64,000 bases of DNA from Hoplostethus atlanticus (GCA_034670405.1 JAXDDX010000188.1:682001-746000); one strand, 5' to 3'; positions 25,841 to 38,671 are shown, numbered from the stretch's first letter. Numbers and translations: made by a program. Notes: generated by a model not told the origin, from the sequence alone.

Positions 25841-26900
25841 TGAAATGCAGGGTAAATGAAAATTAAAAATGTTGTCCAGACACAATATTGTATATGGCAT
25901 AGAATGTCCACAATAGCAATGACCTTGGGGTTAGTGTGTCGGGGACAAGCAACACAAATTCCCACAAGTACACTCATGGATATACAATTCCCTCAGACTA
26001 ACAGCAGCACTCATGGTGTAGGAAACTACTGCAGGATCGAGTGAAGCGAGATATCGATTTGCTTTCATGGAAGGGGTGGGGGTGCCATGGATGATGTACA
26101 AGTGCCTAGCCTCACAAAATGAGACCAACGGAAGTCTGTCAGGATTGCCTCTCTCTGTTTTTTTTTTTCAGCAGGAACGAGGTCACGGGAGACAGAATTG
26201 ACTGAGACAACTCTGCTAGCATAGTTCACATAAAGCTAATGCCTTAGCGTGCTTTCACAATTAGCATTCTTCCCACTGTGGTTCTGTGGATGAGGGTTTC
26301 CCCGATCGTGAGCACCCTGTCGTCCCGATGCCCTGCATCACAGCACAGCCCATGCATTATTAATGCACCTTGCTCCTTGACTCTGCCTGCTGTGCTGATC
26401 GGCCCACTGTAATCTCCGGGCAGACAGGGTGGAGGGAGAGGGAAGAGGAAATATGGGTGAAAGAGCTCGCTCAGCAGATCTGCTTCAGAAAGAGATCCGT
26501 AGGTATGAAGTGCACACATGCGCACACACCCTCAATCCCATATGTCATTTTGTCTTCTCTTCTCGCTCATTCTCTCTCTCGCTCTCTCGCTCTCTGTCTC
26601 TCTTTCTCAAAATGCACACACACAAAGAAAAGTTCTTTCATTTTAGAAAGTCCTTAAATTGTTTTTCATTGATGTGAATATTGGGTGTCCTCTTCCGGCT
26701 AACAAACTGGCTACAAGCTGTCATTAGCACGTCCCTGCCCAGACAGCTGAATATCAGCTAGACCGGTCAAACCACGGGAATATTGGTTGCTCATAGGTTA
26801 AACAGTCTCACCAAATTGTGGACATGTTACAAATCTTGTGCATTTCGAACAGACCTGATGCAACAGGTGCACATTAATGCAATAGTTCACTATGGTAGAA
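25841..26900. other. non-coding stretch with CT-rich patch
   Basis: Contains a (CTCTCG)-rich patch at about 26566-26610. No gene recognised. Confidence 0.35.
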
Positions 26901-26903
26901 CTG

Positions 26904-27045
26904 TTATGTTGTCCTCAATAACAACCAACGAGCGTAGGTCTATCGACAGTTATACAGTGACCCTGTTTCCATGGGGACCGCCGACCATATATGTCCCGCT
27001 AATGCATTATGGGTAATGTAGTATTTGTTATTAAACACATAACAC
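26904..27045 (-). mobile_element. short 3' LTR of the gypsy relic
   Basis: Read on the minus strand, this about 142-bp block starts TGTTATGTG and ends CATAACA, giving 5'-TG...CA-3' termini in short inverted repeats. Immediately upstream on that strand is a purine tract (AAAGAAAGGAAGATG), the usual position of the polypurine primer. The gypsy pol relic at 27312-29453 lies just before it in the same orientation. No matching 5' LTR was seen. Confidence 0.6.
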
Positions 27046-27311
27046 ATCTTCCTTTCTTTAAAAGAAAACTCTTTTCTTTGTTAATAAACATGTTACACTA
27101 TATCAACTCTTTTCATAACTCATTTCTTTGTTACTAAACATGTCACACTATATCAAAATTCTTTTTTTTTAAACTGCAATCAACATTTCTTCCCTTTTTT
27201 AAGTTTTAGTTAATGAAAACAAATATAACTACATTCACTTTGTCTCAGTCCATCAATCATTTCCACAGTCCATTTGCTTTCTAGCAATTCTCAATCAGTC
27301 TCTTGGGAGGT

Positions 27312-29453
27312 CTAACAGTCCTTTTTGTTCCTGCTGCTGTTTTCATCTGGTGAGCTTACAGTAGCTGCAGCGCCATTCTCATCGACAGACTGGCTGTTCT
27401 GTCCTTTGACTGAGGTGAGTGACACTATATCAGAATCATTCTGATGGTTCTCAGTCCTCTGAGTGAATGCTTGAAGTCTGAGATCCACTCTGTTTCTTCT
27501 CAGTGACAATCCATTCTCTGTTTGAATCTCATAGGATCGTGGTGCCACTTCTTTCTCTACACGTCCTTGCTGCATCCATGTACCTGTGGACAGGTCTCGG
27601 AGACGAACTTGATCTCCAGATTTCAGTTCAGGTAAGTATCTTGCATTTTTGTCATGTCGCTGTTTTTGTTTCTCTTTTTGTTTTTCTTTTGAGAATTTGT
27701 GCTGTTTTTGGTGTTAGCAGGTCCTCGTGGATAGGAAGGTTTGTTCGGATGTGATGACCCATCAGCATTTGTGCTGGGGATACACCATTCTCAAGTGGAT
27801 CATTAGAGTTTTCACAAAATCCTCTTTTCCATCATGGGCTTTCTTCATCAGACCTTTGACAATTTTGACTGAAGACTCCACTCACTGCTTGAAAACTGGG
27901 GGCCGTTGTCTGAGAACACAACGCAGGGGACTCCATGTCTCGCAAAGACAGCTTTCAGGAAGGCAATGACTGCTTTGCTTGTGATTGTTGGCAATGTCGC
28001 TATTTCTGGATAGGGTTAGGGATAGTTTGAGTAGTAGTCTGTAGCAACAATGTTACTTTTGCCCTTACAGTCAAAAAGGTCAACTCCTACCTTGTAGAAT
28101 GGTCTGCTGGGGACTGGATGAGGCATCAGCGGTTCTGCTTGCTGCTTTGGTCTGTATGTTATACACAGTTCACATGAAGCAGTTGATTGTGCAATATCCT
28201 GGTTCATTCTGGGCCAGTACATGACTTCCCTTGCCCTTCTTTTGCACTTTTCCTCTCCAAGATGCCCCTCGTGAATCTTCTGTAGCATTTCTCTGCGTAG
28301 TTTCAGTGGTATGACAATCCTGTTTCCCTTGAACACAATGCCATCCACAACAGTGAGTTCAGCTCTGCACATCCAATAATCCTGAATTATTCTTGGACAG
28401 TCATTCTTTTGTGCAGGCCATCCTTTCAGAATAGCTTCTTTCAGCTCATTCATTGTTTCATCAGCTGCAGTCACTGTTTTGATCTGTTCGCATCTCTCAG
28501 CAGACACAGGAAGTGATGCCATCACCATGTCGACGTAGGCTTGGATGTCTTTGCTTTTCTGTTTGTCTGCCTTCTTGTTCTTGTCGACTGCTCGAGAAAG
28601 TGTGTCGGCGGCGGACATGTACTTTTCCCGGAGTGTAGATCATCTTCACATCATACTTTTTCAGTCTGATCATCAGTCTCTGTATCCTCATTGGACAATC
28701 ATTCAGTGACTTTGACATGAATGAAACCAATGGCTTATGGTCGGTTTCCACTTCAAAGGCTTGTCCGTAGACGTATTGATGAAACCTTTCACACGCGTGG
28801 GTACTTGCTAGAAGCTCTTTCTCTATTTATACATACCTAGCTTCTGCTCCTGTCAAGGCTCTGGACGCATAGGCAACGGGTTGCCAGGTCTCATTATGCT
28901 GTTGCGGTAGTACTGCTCCCAGAACGAACTGTGATGCGTCTGCAGAAATCCTTGCGTTTCTCTGTGGATCATAGAACTTGAGCACCGGCTCTTCTGTGAT
29001 GATCCTTTTCAGGTTGTTGAAGCATTCCTCCTGTTCATGTAATCATATCCATTCATTTTTGTGTTCCAGGAGAGATCTGAGTGGTGCAGACTTGTTGACA
29101 GCTGGGGTATGAACTTTGCAAGGTAGTTAATCATGTCTAGAAAGCGTCTCACGTCATCTTTGTTTTTGGGACTTCCATGTTGTTGATGGCTGATGTCTTT
29201 CTTGGGTCTGGTTTGATTCCCTCCTCTGAGACAACATCTTTCACGAACGTAAGTGATTTGACTCTGAACTCAGATCCAGCACTTGTCTCACTCGGGCGTC
29301 ATGCTCCTCTTTGGTAGACCCCCACACGATGATGTCATCCATCATGGTCTCAACACCGGGAATGTGCTCGATTATCATGTGGATTGTCTTGTCTTGTCTT
29401 GAAAATTGCTGCAAATACTGAACAGTAAAAGGTCTAACGGGGTAGAAAAGCAT
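27312..29453 (-). pseudogene. degenerate Ty3/gypsy pol (reverse transcriptase, RNase H, integrase)
   Basis: Going 5' to 3' on the minus strand: a reverse transcriptase piece with the catalytic aspartates (TMMDDIIVWGSTKEEHD, 29241-29453); a shifted piece after it (KNKDDVRRFLDMINYLAKF); an RNase H end (METDHKPLVSFMSKSL, 28497-28751); then an integrase part with an intact HHCC zinc motif (HEGHLG...CELC) entering the core as VGVDLFDCKGK (28016-28618). Last is the integrase C-terminal piece near 27312-27600 (RSYEIQTENGLSLRRNRVDLR). Several frameshifts and stops separate the pieces, and the element is truncated at about 29455. It is dead in this copy. Confidence 0.85.
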
Positions 29454-29455
29454 TC

Positions 29456-30085
29456 AAGTTTATTACGCAAATTAATCAGTCCTGACATTTAAAGACAGAC
29501 AGAAGAACCCGGAGTCCTTTATTAGGCTTTTCTCATAATTGTGTCATTTATTTTGAGCCATGCCACTTGTAAAGCTTCACAAATGAAGGAGATAAATCAA
29601 GTGAAGGGTATCAAGTTTGTGTGAATTACTAAGCCAGAAAGTGCTTACAAACTTTGAGAGGTGATTCTGAATTTTTACTTGTGAGCACTTTGTTTTGAAG
29701 ATGAAAATGAATGAAATAATAGAACAACTGGAGGCTTCAACAATGGACAAGTTTTTTAAGTTTCAGATTTATATCCATTAACTGTGATTTTGACCTTCAT
29801 TAAGAGCTTATTTGTTGCATTTCTTCCCAGATTCATGGGACTTTGAGGCATTTTGTGGACAGAATCAAGGTGGTGCATCAAGGTGCTACATTTCCACTGG
29901 CCTGAAACCAGCGCATGGCACATAGTAACTCATAAAGCTTTGATACTGGAGATAACAATGCACAGCATTAATACAAAGCCAGTCGAAAATGCTAGTAGTT
30001 TTGGGCTAATGATAGTTAGTAGAATGAGGAAGTAAAGCATATATAGCAGTCAGTTTTTGAACAGACTCCATGTGTATTGCTGTCC
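29456..30085. other. non-coding stretch between two retroelement relics
   Basis: No coding similarity was seen. It may be flanking DNA or a decayed internal region. Confidence 0.3.
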
Positions 30086-30089
30086 CTCA

Positions 30090-30900
30090 TAGGTAAAAGC
30101 AAATAGGCACTAACTATCAGGATGCGCAGGAATTGGGAACCTGGGAATAACCAAAGCATTTATAGCCTGTAAATCTTGGACTAGTCTGTATTCACCTCTA
30201 CCCGGTTTCTTCACAGGCAGAATATGGGTGTTGCAGGGGCTGTCACATCAGACGAGAACCCCTTGTTTCAACAGACATTGACAGAACGAATGCCAGCCAA
30301 TTTCTTTGAGGAGAGATTTGGGAAACTCATGGCATAGGTTTTGAAGTATTTGGACAGGGGAAGCCGAATGTATTAGACCATCACACAAACATCATTTGGA
30401 GGTAGTGGCCCATACAGCTCCTCCAGCATTTATCTTGTGATAAGTGTCAGATAGTGAAAGTGAAAGGATTAGCTTGTGGTGGCAGTGGCAGGGTGAAGAT
30501 CTGAAATAGGCAAGCAAAATATGTGAAACGACTGATTCTGCATTGTGGAATTCTAAATGAATGCCATCTTGAGTAAATAGTTCAATTCCAGTTGGCAGTG
30601 GTAAAAGGGGCCAAGAGAGACAGGAAAGGGTCGAGACAGTGGCACGCTGAAAGGGATCCCACCCACGGCCACTGCTTTGACAGATGTATCAGTTGGTTTC
30701 AGGGCTGGATTAGCAAATTTAGCATTACTCCTAAATCCACACGAAAAGGTGTGGTAGCGCCATCTACTGCCAATTGCAATTTTGGTTCTTTTCCAGAATC
30801 TGCTATTTCAGTCATAGGGAGTAACCCCACTGGCTCATCTATAGCCAGTTAGCTCAATACTGCCCTGATATCCCTTTTGTGGTGGGGGTGGAAATGGAGT
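30090..30900 (-). pseudogene. retrovirus-like protease/reverse transcriptase relic
   Basis: Minus-strand translation of 30120-30330 gives the N-terminal fingers of a retrovirus-type reverse transcriptase (NTHILPVKKP, then EYRLVQDLQAIN) with a stop inside. About 400 bp upstream on the same strand, near 30690-30790, is a protease-like stretch where the catalytic D-[TS]-G has decayed to DLG. No env or LTR was identified. Old, non-functional copy. Confidence 0.6.
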
Positions 30901-32600
30901 CTGCTGTCGCATGTTAGGGAAACTTTCTCTTGCGTGCAATGGTAAGAATCACTTTTTCTTTCACAAATGGAAGCAAACCATAGACATATACTGTTTGCCT
31001 GAACCAACTTTCCTTCAAACATTTTGTCAGATCAGACATAACACATTGTTGTGAAACATCCATTTTGCTCCATTTTGCCATTTAGCTGTACTCTCTTGAT
31101 TTTGGGTATGGGAGGCAGTAGTGAACGCTGAAAGAATTAACAATACATTTCACAAATTCACTGGTGTTCCTGTTTGAAACCGCAGGGACATCCTTGGTGC
31201 CAACTGGCCACCAAGATGGCAAGGGTACCTTTTGGACGGATTATCAGAGATTAGTCAAAGAGTCTGGTCTGGGATCCTGTGAAAAAGGGGGAGATTTAGA
31301 TTGCTGAAAAGAAACGTTGGAGAGAGGGAGTCTATCTCAGGGAATTTAAATGGGGCAAGCTGAGTCAAAGTTATCCCTATAAGATATCCATCTTCTTCCT
31401 ACACATTTGTGTTTCTCAAAACCACACAAAACCATATAAATGACCAAGACCGTCATGCAAACATTTGTAGCACAATTAGTGCTAATTTGGATAATGGATA
31501 CTTGCATAACTTTGCATTGTGTGCTTTAATAAAAGACATTTCACATTGCAACACCTATGTATTTAGGCATTGGTCATGAAAATTCCTCAACCCATTAAAA
31601 AACAACAACGTAAAAATGTCATTTAAACATGAAAATTCTAATTATTACAGTAGATCTCACAGGCCAGCTATGATACGAAGTCAGTAAAATCCAAGGCTGA
31701 ATGTTTCTTGTAGCGAGTGTGTTGACAGTATAATTGATAGAAAATGCCATAAAAGACAAAAAAAAATTCGGTGTTTGAGTGCTTTTTCACCTTTTAGCAC
31801 ATAGTGTAAACTTGTGGCCTCTTCCTCTAACCACTCCCTCGTGTCGTAGATTGAAATTGTACTTGGGATTTTAACTGGCTTCACTACCTTTCTAACATTG
31901 TTAAACCCTTTCGGTTCTAACATCTACATGTTTGCATTACATGCAGTACCTGCAGCGCAATGTGTATTCTAGTGTGATTAGCATAGCATAGCATAGGTGT
32001 CAACTTGAAATGCAAGATGACACCAATAAGTTATCAGGGATGAGAAGAAATGGTGATGTAACGGCACTGCCTTAATGAAATGGTGTCCAAGGTTTGAATA
32101 TATCACTTACATGATGAGTTTGAATCAGTAAATAAAGAATACTTGCATGACCTAGAATACAGATATTTATTTTTCTTTAAAGTTAATAAAAGGGAAATTT
32201 GGCTGGCGTTTAAAAAAAAGAGAAACTTCCTATATGAATTGTGTTACATGGGTTTGTACAAATGACCAATTCCAAACACTGGACAGGCCTCCCACGGGAA
32301 CAGGTGTGTGTCAATGTTCAAATCCCATTGATCTGAAGTCCCAACTGGAGTGGTGCATTGCAGGTACTCTGCAGCATCAGGTAATTACAGAAGCGAGGAG
32401 GTAACCTCTGCCATCCGCGCACGTTCTACAGCTTCTGGGAGAAGAAGAGAAAGCCCAATGCGGAGAGACTGGGTATAACAAAATGCAGAGAATGGTGCTG
32501 GAAATAATAATAATGCTGGTGTAGGGGTTGGGGTGGGTGAGTGGAGTCAAGCTATTGCTGTGTGAGCTAGTTGGACTAAAATGCTAGTCTGCCCACACAA
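30901..32600. other. non-coding stretch
   Basis: No gene recognised. The part up to about 31400 could be decayed gag of the relic at 30.1-30.9 kb, but I see no motif to prove it. Confidence 0.3.
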
Positions 32601-32618
32601 GCAAGTCTGTGAAAGGGC

Positions 32619-32638
32619 GGGGGGGGGGGGGGGGGGGG
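32619..32638 (+). repeat. poly-G run (20 nt)
   Basis: Twenty consecutive G on the plus strand, preceded by GAAAGGGC. Confidence 0.95.
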
Positions 32639-32859
32639 CTCTGAAGTAAGCGTCTGTCTGGCTAGCAGAGACGGAGCTTTTTCTTCCTCCTTACAGGGCC
32701 TAGTTCACTGGGCCTCAGCTGTTCGGCCAAATTCTCTCTGGGTATTGTAATTGTGACATTTAGATTCCAGGAAGGAAGTGGCTGCAAGGAGACCAATGGG
32801 CCTGGAGCTGATAGAAGACGCAGACATTATAACAAGCAGATTTGTCACTGCGTGTGTGT

Positions 32860-33060
32860 GTGTTCTTATATTTCTATTTTCTATATTTATCAGGCTCAAA
32901 TGTCCTCACAAGGATCAAAAGATGAGGACATTTCTTCAACGGAGTTATTTTAGGGTTAGGATTTGGGTTTTGGGTTAAGATTACAGTTAGGATTAGGTTA
33001 AGATTAGGCATGTAATGGAGAGGGTGGAAGTCACGGTTAGGGGTTAGGGAATGAATACAG
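32860..33060. repeat. degenerate TTAGG-type repeat block
   Basis: A short TG run, then TGTCCTCACAAGGAT and GAGGACATTT in inverted arrangement, then many imperfect TTAGGGTTAGGATT-like units. This combination occurs as a dispersed repeat in fish genomes. It is not a true telomere because the units are irregular and unique sequence continues on both sides. Confidence 0.5.
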
Positions 33061-33104
33061 TCGAAGGCCCTCACAAAGAAGTGTATAGTCCATGTTTTGC
33101 ACGG

Positions 33105-34010
33105 ACCAAATAATTTCTATGCCATGACCATGAAAAGCTAAGCAAATTTTTTCCCCATTGATCTACAAACCCCATGAGCACAATGTCAAATAAAAAGAAA
33201 AAATCCCTAAAAATGAAAAAAAGTATTCATAAGTACCCCGCACCCACAGCATGGTAGAGACTTGCAAAAGAAAGAATCAAAATGAAGACGAAGGAGCATT
33301 CTAAGCTCCCTCGGAGCTCAGTGCAGTCCATCGTACAGAAGTGGAAGAAATATGAAACTACCACTGTGCTTGCCCAGATCAGGCCGTCCCTCTAAACTTA
33401 ATTGCCGGACAAGAAGGGCACGTCTTAGGAAAGCCACTGTGAAGCCAACTGTGACTCTGAATGAGTTACAAAAGTCACTGGCTACGATGGAAGGTGACGT
33501 TCATAGATTGACAATCTCAATGGCATTCCACAAAAAGAGCCTTTATGGGAGAGTGGCAAAGTAGAAGTCCTGGCTGACAAAAAAAAACATATCCATGCCT
33601 GCATAGACTTTGCAAAATGTCACCTAGAAGATACTGCAGATATGTGGCAGAAAGTCTTGTGGCCTGATGAGTGCAACTTTTTGGCCTGAACACTAAGCAA
33701 AGCACGCTGCCAGAGCAACACTGGAGTGATTCAGTCTTGACCTTAATCCCATCAAAAATCTGTGGCAAGACCTCACAATTGCTGTCCATCACCGTTCCCC
33801 AACCAATTTGACACAGCTTGAGCAATTTTGCAAGAAGGAATGGGAAAATATTTGTTTTTGGGGGGGGGGGGGGGGGGGCACTGTGAAGAAGAATGCGTCC
33901 CAAATAAAAACAAATTCAATTTAATGCATCAAAATCCCAGACTGTGAGACTCTTAAATGTGAAAAAAGGAATGGGGGCCAAATGTTTTTTCCAGGCACCG
34001 TACATACAGT
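33105..34010 (+). pseudogene. Tc1/mariner transposon relic
   Basis: The left part holds the TTTTCCCCATTGATCTACA block and the right part GAAAAAAGGAATGGGGGCC...GGCACCGTA, both typical of subterminal regions of a common teleost Tc1-like family. Between them is a decayed transposase on the plus strand: the DNA-binding region LPRSGRPSKLNCRTRRARLR (33367 on) and a later block LDLNPIKNLWQDL (near 33737), which is the region around the third catalytic acidic residue. The middle, with the first two catalytic aspartates, is largely deleted and several stops are present. Confidence 0.8.
33860..33878 (+). repeat. poly-G run (19 nt)
   Basis: Nineteen consecutive G on the plus strand, inside the 3' part of the Tc1 relic. 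Confidence 0.95.
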
Positions 34011-34425
34011 GTCCAGCAGATGGTGCTATAGATACAGTAGTAGTAGTAGATGAAATACACATACTGATAAGGTGTACGACGTGGGCGAGGCTCTGCCATG
34101 ACCCAGCCTACCTGACATTTGGCCCCTCCCAGTATCCAGGCTTGCCCCATTCTTTGGACTGCAGTGAGGGACACTTGCAGTAGTCTGATTACCTGCTGTA
34201 AACCACTGTTCTCTGTTAACCTGCTGTTAACCAGTCTGTTAAACTGGTATTAACCAGTTTGTTGTGGGTTGGTTTAGTTAAGGTAACTCTACAGCAGTGC
34301 AGTGATACTGCTGGATTTATTCCATGTTAGATTATTGCTGTTTGGTGTCAGTGAAGACAGACAAAGCTACTTAATGACACTGAAATTATGTGTCAAATTA
34401 TGTTTATTGGTTAATTCATCACTGA

Positions 34426-34490
34426 AGATGAAGATGAAGATGAAGATGGTTAATTCATCACGAAAACACAAAAGAATATATAGAATATAC

Positions 34491-34521
<31 letters not shown>
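34426..34521. repeat. AAGATG hexamer and TA microsatellites
   Basis: Four GAAGAT units at about 34426-34447 and a TA run at about 34493-34520. Confidence 0.85.
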
Positions 34522-34528
<7 letters not shown>

Positions 34529-34597
34529 TGTTAACAAGACTGCAGTGATAGGTTACTGAATAGAAATCAAGCACTATACAAATCAACAACAAAACCT

Positions 34598-34725
34598 TGT
34601 TAGGCATTTATCTGAGACTCTTATCCAGAGTGAGCTGGTAGGGGTTCAACACATGGCTGTTGATGGACACATTAGACCTTGCAGGGATCAAACCTGTGAG
34701 CCTGTGTTTCCAAGAATCAGCACTT
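34598..34725. repeat. possible diverged SINE/LINE 3'-end fragment
   Basis: TTAGGCATTTATCTGAGACTC followed by TTATCCAGAGTGAGCT, and then GGGATCAAACCTGTGAGCC, recalls the shared 3' module of teleost L2 elements and SINEs (CATTTAGCAGACGCTCTTATCC...GGGATTCGAACC). It is strongly diverged. Confidence 0.35.
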
Positions 34726-37438
34726 CTAACAAGAGATACTAGAATGTTTCAGGGTCACATTCAACAGACAACAGAATCATTTCCTTCCTAAAACAAAACT
34801 TACACATGCAGACATGAATACATTTAAAGTAATATAATGATGTATTTTACAGAAAGTTGTAAACCAAGTTTGAACCAGGTTTGCCAGCCTCAGGTCTTCA
34901 GGCTGCTCAAACAATAAAATGCTCTTTGAAGGTAAAAGCCTGCAGCCTGTTGCAGCAGCGGAACGTGTGTTTGATCCTAAGTTAGGCTGTGAAGGCTACA
35001 CTAAATATTACATGGAAACTAATTAGTTTCACACTAAAGCTGTGTCTTTGTTCAGTTGCACCATGGAGACTTAAGATACATATTAACAACTAGATGATAA
35101 AGGGACCACTAACCAAAATGTTCAATAACATATGAGGAAAAATCTATTTCTCCTGGCCCAATTAACCTGAGATATTAATTAACCTACATGATAGTGAGAG
35201 AACAAGAGGATAAACCTAGCTAACTGACCATTACCAAACAATATCAAATAGATATGTTATCCAGTACAAACATAGGTGCCGATTTATGTTTTTGCCAGTG
35301 GGTGCTCAAATTAAGTGAATACCACCAAGGTGAAGATTGTCACAAAATCACTTTTATTGCGCTTGCTTTAGTAATTACCGCGGTGCAGGCTACTGTCATC
35401 TGTCGGATGTAGACACACACCGAAACGAAATGCAACACTGCTCTGCTACAAATTCATCACTGGTAGTGGATGCCTCACTTTGACTGTCTTTACACTCGGT
35501 ATCTCTCTCGGTTTTTTAATTACAAATTCGTACGTTTTTACCCGATCATCACCCGTGTTTCACATTTGCTGTGTCGCTAGCTACGTGATGGAACAACGTT
35601 GGTTTAGCCGACTCTAACGTTACATTGGCAGTTGGCTACATGACTACGCCCCTTAACGTAGCCTACACATACACAGAGCTGTAACAAGTTTAATTGGATA
35701 ATGCGATTTGTAGTTAAAATGTTCACCGATAATAATAAGTAATAATAGAATAAATAGATGCGTTTTAAAAAAAAAAAAAAAGATTCAGTTTTTTAATAGA
35801 TTTATTTATCAATTTATCTTTTAATCGGCCTTCCCCGTGGGTGCTCAACCTTTTCGGTGGGTGCTCGAAAAGCACCGGAACACCCACGTGATCAGCGCGT
35901 ATGAGTACAAAGATGAGGATTTATTTGTCCCCATTACAACCACATAAAACTATGCATTCAACTACATGTACAGACAGTAGTGACATCAAGTGGTGTAAAG
36001 ATTAATTTCAACAACATAAAGGTGATATAATTAGGCCTAATAAAATTTATTTTATTGTAAGCTAGCTAAATTTGTAGTTCTTCATGTTCATCATCTAATT
36101 TCATGTTGTCGTGCTGTATTTGTTCCTCCAGGTTTTACAGAAAGTTTCCCATCAAATTGATGCTCCATGCCAACAATATTTTACAAAGGACTTTCTACCT
36201 AGTAGGGGGGGCCGGGGGAGGGGTCAGTGTGAGTTTTAAGTTGGACCTTATGTCTACGTTGGAATTATTTGTATTGGCACACCCGTTCTGATATTAGTAA
36301 TATGTGAACTTCTGTTCACACTAGCCTATGTTTGAATTTTCACTGGTGCAAAAGGCTGCTGGTCTTTTTCAGTGTCTCTACCAGCCCTGCAGCCATGGAC
36401 TGCCAACCTACACATCATATAGGAACAATAGTTCAGTGGATCCAAAATGGCAGCCAGGCAAAAAAAATTTAATGAAACATTTGAGCATGTACACAGGAAC
36501 AATAATTTCATGGATTTTCTCTCCACCCAGATCAGTGAATGGAGGCTATATACAAAGACCTGGATGCTGCTGCTGACTCTGGATCCCCAGTGGTCCAGCC
36601 TTCATCTACTTACAGATGGTCTACCAAGGTGAAATACGACGGGAAATGTTTTGTTCTTCATTTCCTACTATCGGTCTCACTGGCTGGTTTCTTTTCATTG
36701 ATGATTATTTCACACTTTTTGTTTCCAACATCTTCAGAACTGTACCTTGATGAATGTAAATGGGGGACTCAGGTCTCAGGTCTCTTCTTCAATCCCTGAA
36801 AGCTTTCTCAACTTGTCCATACCTCACTGGTCTTACAATACCACTGGAATTGTACATATAAACGGATACAGTACTAAAGTCAGACTGAAATGAGATTCGC
36901 ATTACCACTATTTATACCATATTTGTTTTAAACATGGACACATAGAATTCATCAATATTTGTAGTATATTTTGGTTAATTTCTATATTTCCTACACTCTA
37001 AAGGCTCTTATTTTGACAGGGAGCGACTTGAAGATTCATATCAAGGAGTCATGACAGTGCTTTGATTTGCTATGCGCCTTCACTAGCAGTTGATTGGCTG
37101 AATTAATTTGCTGAAGAATGATGTTACAGCACTGACCTGTATGGACAGATTTCCCACACCTGTATTACCACATGACAGACAGGGGGCGCACTTTGTTCTG
37201 TGGCAGAACGAGGCGTCTGCCATCGGACAAACTGGGTGGAAAGGACTACATTCCCCAGCAGGCCACAGCGTGTCGGCCATCTTGCCACAGCTGTGGCACA
37301 TCAGCAATCAGCCAGCTGGGAGCTGATTGCAGCCACCAGTTAAAGAGGGAGAATCTGCAGTCCAAACAGTTCCCACACAGAATGAGACGCAACATTAAAT
37401 ACTGAATCCAGCAGAAACTGGGAGTTTTGGGAACATCT
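34726..37438. other. non-coding stretch, possible unclassified repeat at 35270-35890
   Basis: At 35275-35312 the sequence GGTGCCGATTTATG...GGGTGCTCAA is echoed at 35840-35892 by GTGGGTGCTCAACC and GGTGCTCGAAAAGCACCGG, suggesting a repeat unit between. A 14-nt A run lies near 35767. No coding sequence recognised. Confidence 0.3.
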
Positions 37439-37446
37439 ATCACAGC

Positions 37447-38452
37447 TAGTGATGTTACGCTTGATACCGGGGCTTCGAAGCGCGTATCGAGAACGTAGGG
37501 CAGTTTCTCGTGAACCTATGTATCGGGGCGTGTATCATTTTTACGTCATTACGTCACGATGACGTTTGAAGCCTCATTCACGTACGTGCTTCAGGAATGG
37601 ATTCGGGTTTGGTGGGCAGTTTTGAATCACGGATATAAGGAAAGAAATTCCCCCCATAATTCGTGGGTTGTAGTAGGACAGGAGACTTTTGAGACAGTGT
37701 TGAGATAGCGGTGAGATCGGTTTGAGATGGAGCCACAGAGAAAGCGTAGATTTTCCCCAGTATGGGCATACTTTGATTTAATTTCTCCCAATAAGGTATG
37801 TCTATGCATAGGTGTCATGCCATAACTAGATACAGATATCATGTCTATTATATCTACATTGAATTGCTTGCTCCATCACCTATGCCCAGTTACACAAGCA
37901 CTTTCCCTGTCCTCAAACCAGTTACACAAGCACTTTCCCTGTCCTCAAACCAGTTACATAAGCATATTCAAAACCCCATACACCGCCCAGTTAAAAGAAG
38001 CACTGTCACTCATCAGTTGAAGGCTTCTGTAGCCACTATATGCCTTGTCTTTCTGTAGCTATATTTAAATCTTATCATACTGATAATTATACCAATGGAC
38101 TATACAACTGGTACATTTGCCCCTTTACTAATCATAGCATTATAATAATAAGCCATATAATGATATGCTGTATCATAAATAAGTAACATTTTGTTGACAT
38201 GCCAGATTCAAACCCATGAATCTCATGTTTACTGAAGGGCACTATGAGTGGTATAGCTACACACTCCACCACCAAACGGAATAGGAAGCCATTGCACGTG
38301 GAGACATTTCTACGGCATTATTTGAAACGATGATTTTTGTTGACCAGTAGGTGGCCCTAGTGTGCCTTTGAAGCCTCGAGAAATGAACCCATTTTCAACC
38401 CATTTGGCTGGAATGCTTCAATGCTTCGAGAAGCTTCATCTCGCCATCACTA
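37447..38452 (+). mobile_element. internally deleted hAT transposon with BED-finger first exon
   Basis: The 1006-bp element has termini TAGTGATG...CATCACTA and a perfect 8-bp target-site duplication ATCACAGC on both sides (37439-37446 and 38453-38460). A 23-codon open exon (37727-37795) begins MEPQRKRR and continues SPVWAYFDLISPNK, the start of a BED zinc finger as in hAT transposases, and ends exactly at a splice donor (AAG|GTATGT). The remaining transposase exons are missing, so it cannot move itself. It contains a 32-bp tandem repeat at about 37887-37984. It lies 100 bp beyond the stop codon of the SRCR-Ig gene. Confidence 0.85.
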
Positions 38453-38551
38453 ATCACAGCTCTGTAACTGTAAAATCCTTGACTAAGGTGATGGACAGTC
38501 GTGTGATAGCGGAGCAATCCATCTGAATGAGAGATGAGCTCCTTAGAGATC

Positions 38552-38671
38552 CTACTCTGTTCCCTCGACTCCTTCCTCTTCACTCGGCCCACCTTCAGCA
38601 CTGGAACCTCCAAGGTTACAATGATCCAGCTCAATGTTCTCCTTTCTTCCTGGTGTCTGCCCCCTGGTGGC
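38552..38671 (-). CDS. SRCR-Ig gene exon 10, cytoplasmic tail and stop
   Basis: Acceptor TGCCATGTCTCTCCAG at 38672-38673. Forty codons including TAG encode ATRGQTPGRKENIELDHCNL and an acidic Glu/Gly/Ser end. This acceptor was chosen because the earlier candidate (after TATATTTTTAG) would give a different frame with stops, while this one joins in phase 0 to a plausible acidic tail. No tyrosine motif for signalling is present. The 3' UTR is interrupted 100 bp later by a hAT element. Confidence 0.65.
   Translation of the reverse strand, partial: ATRGQTPGRKENIELDHCNLGGSSAEGGPSEEEGVEGTE

Noticed and set aside
34675..34710. Possible tRNA B box (GGGATCAAACC)
   Set aside because: No A box or cloverleaf around it. 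It sits in a diverged SINE/LINE 3' module.
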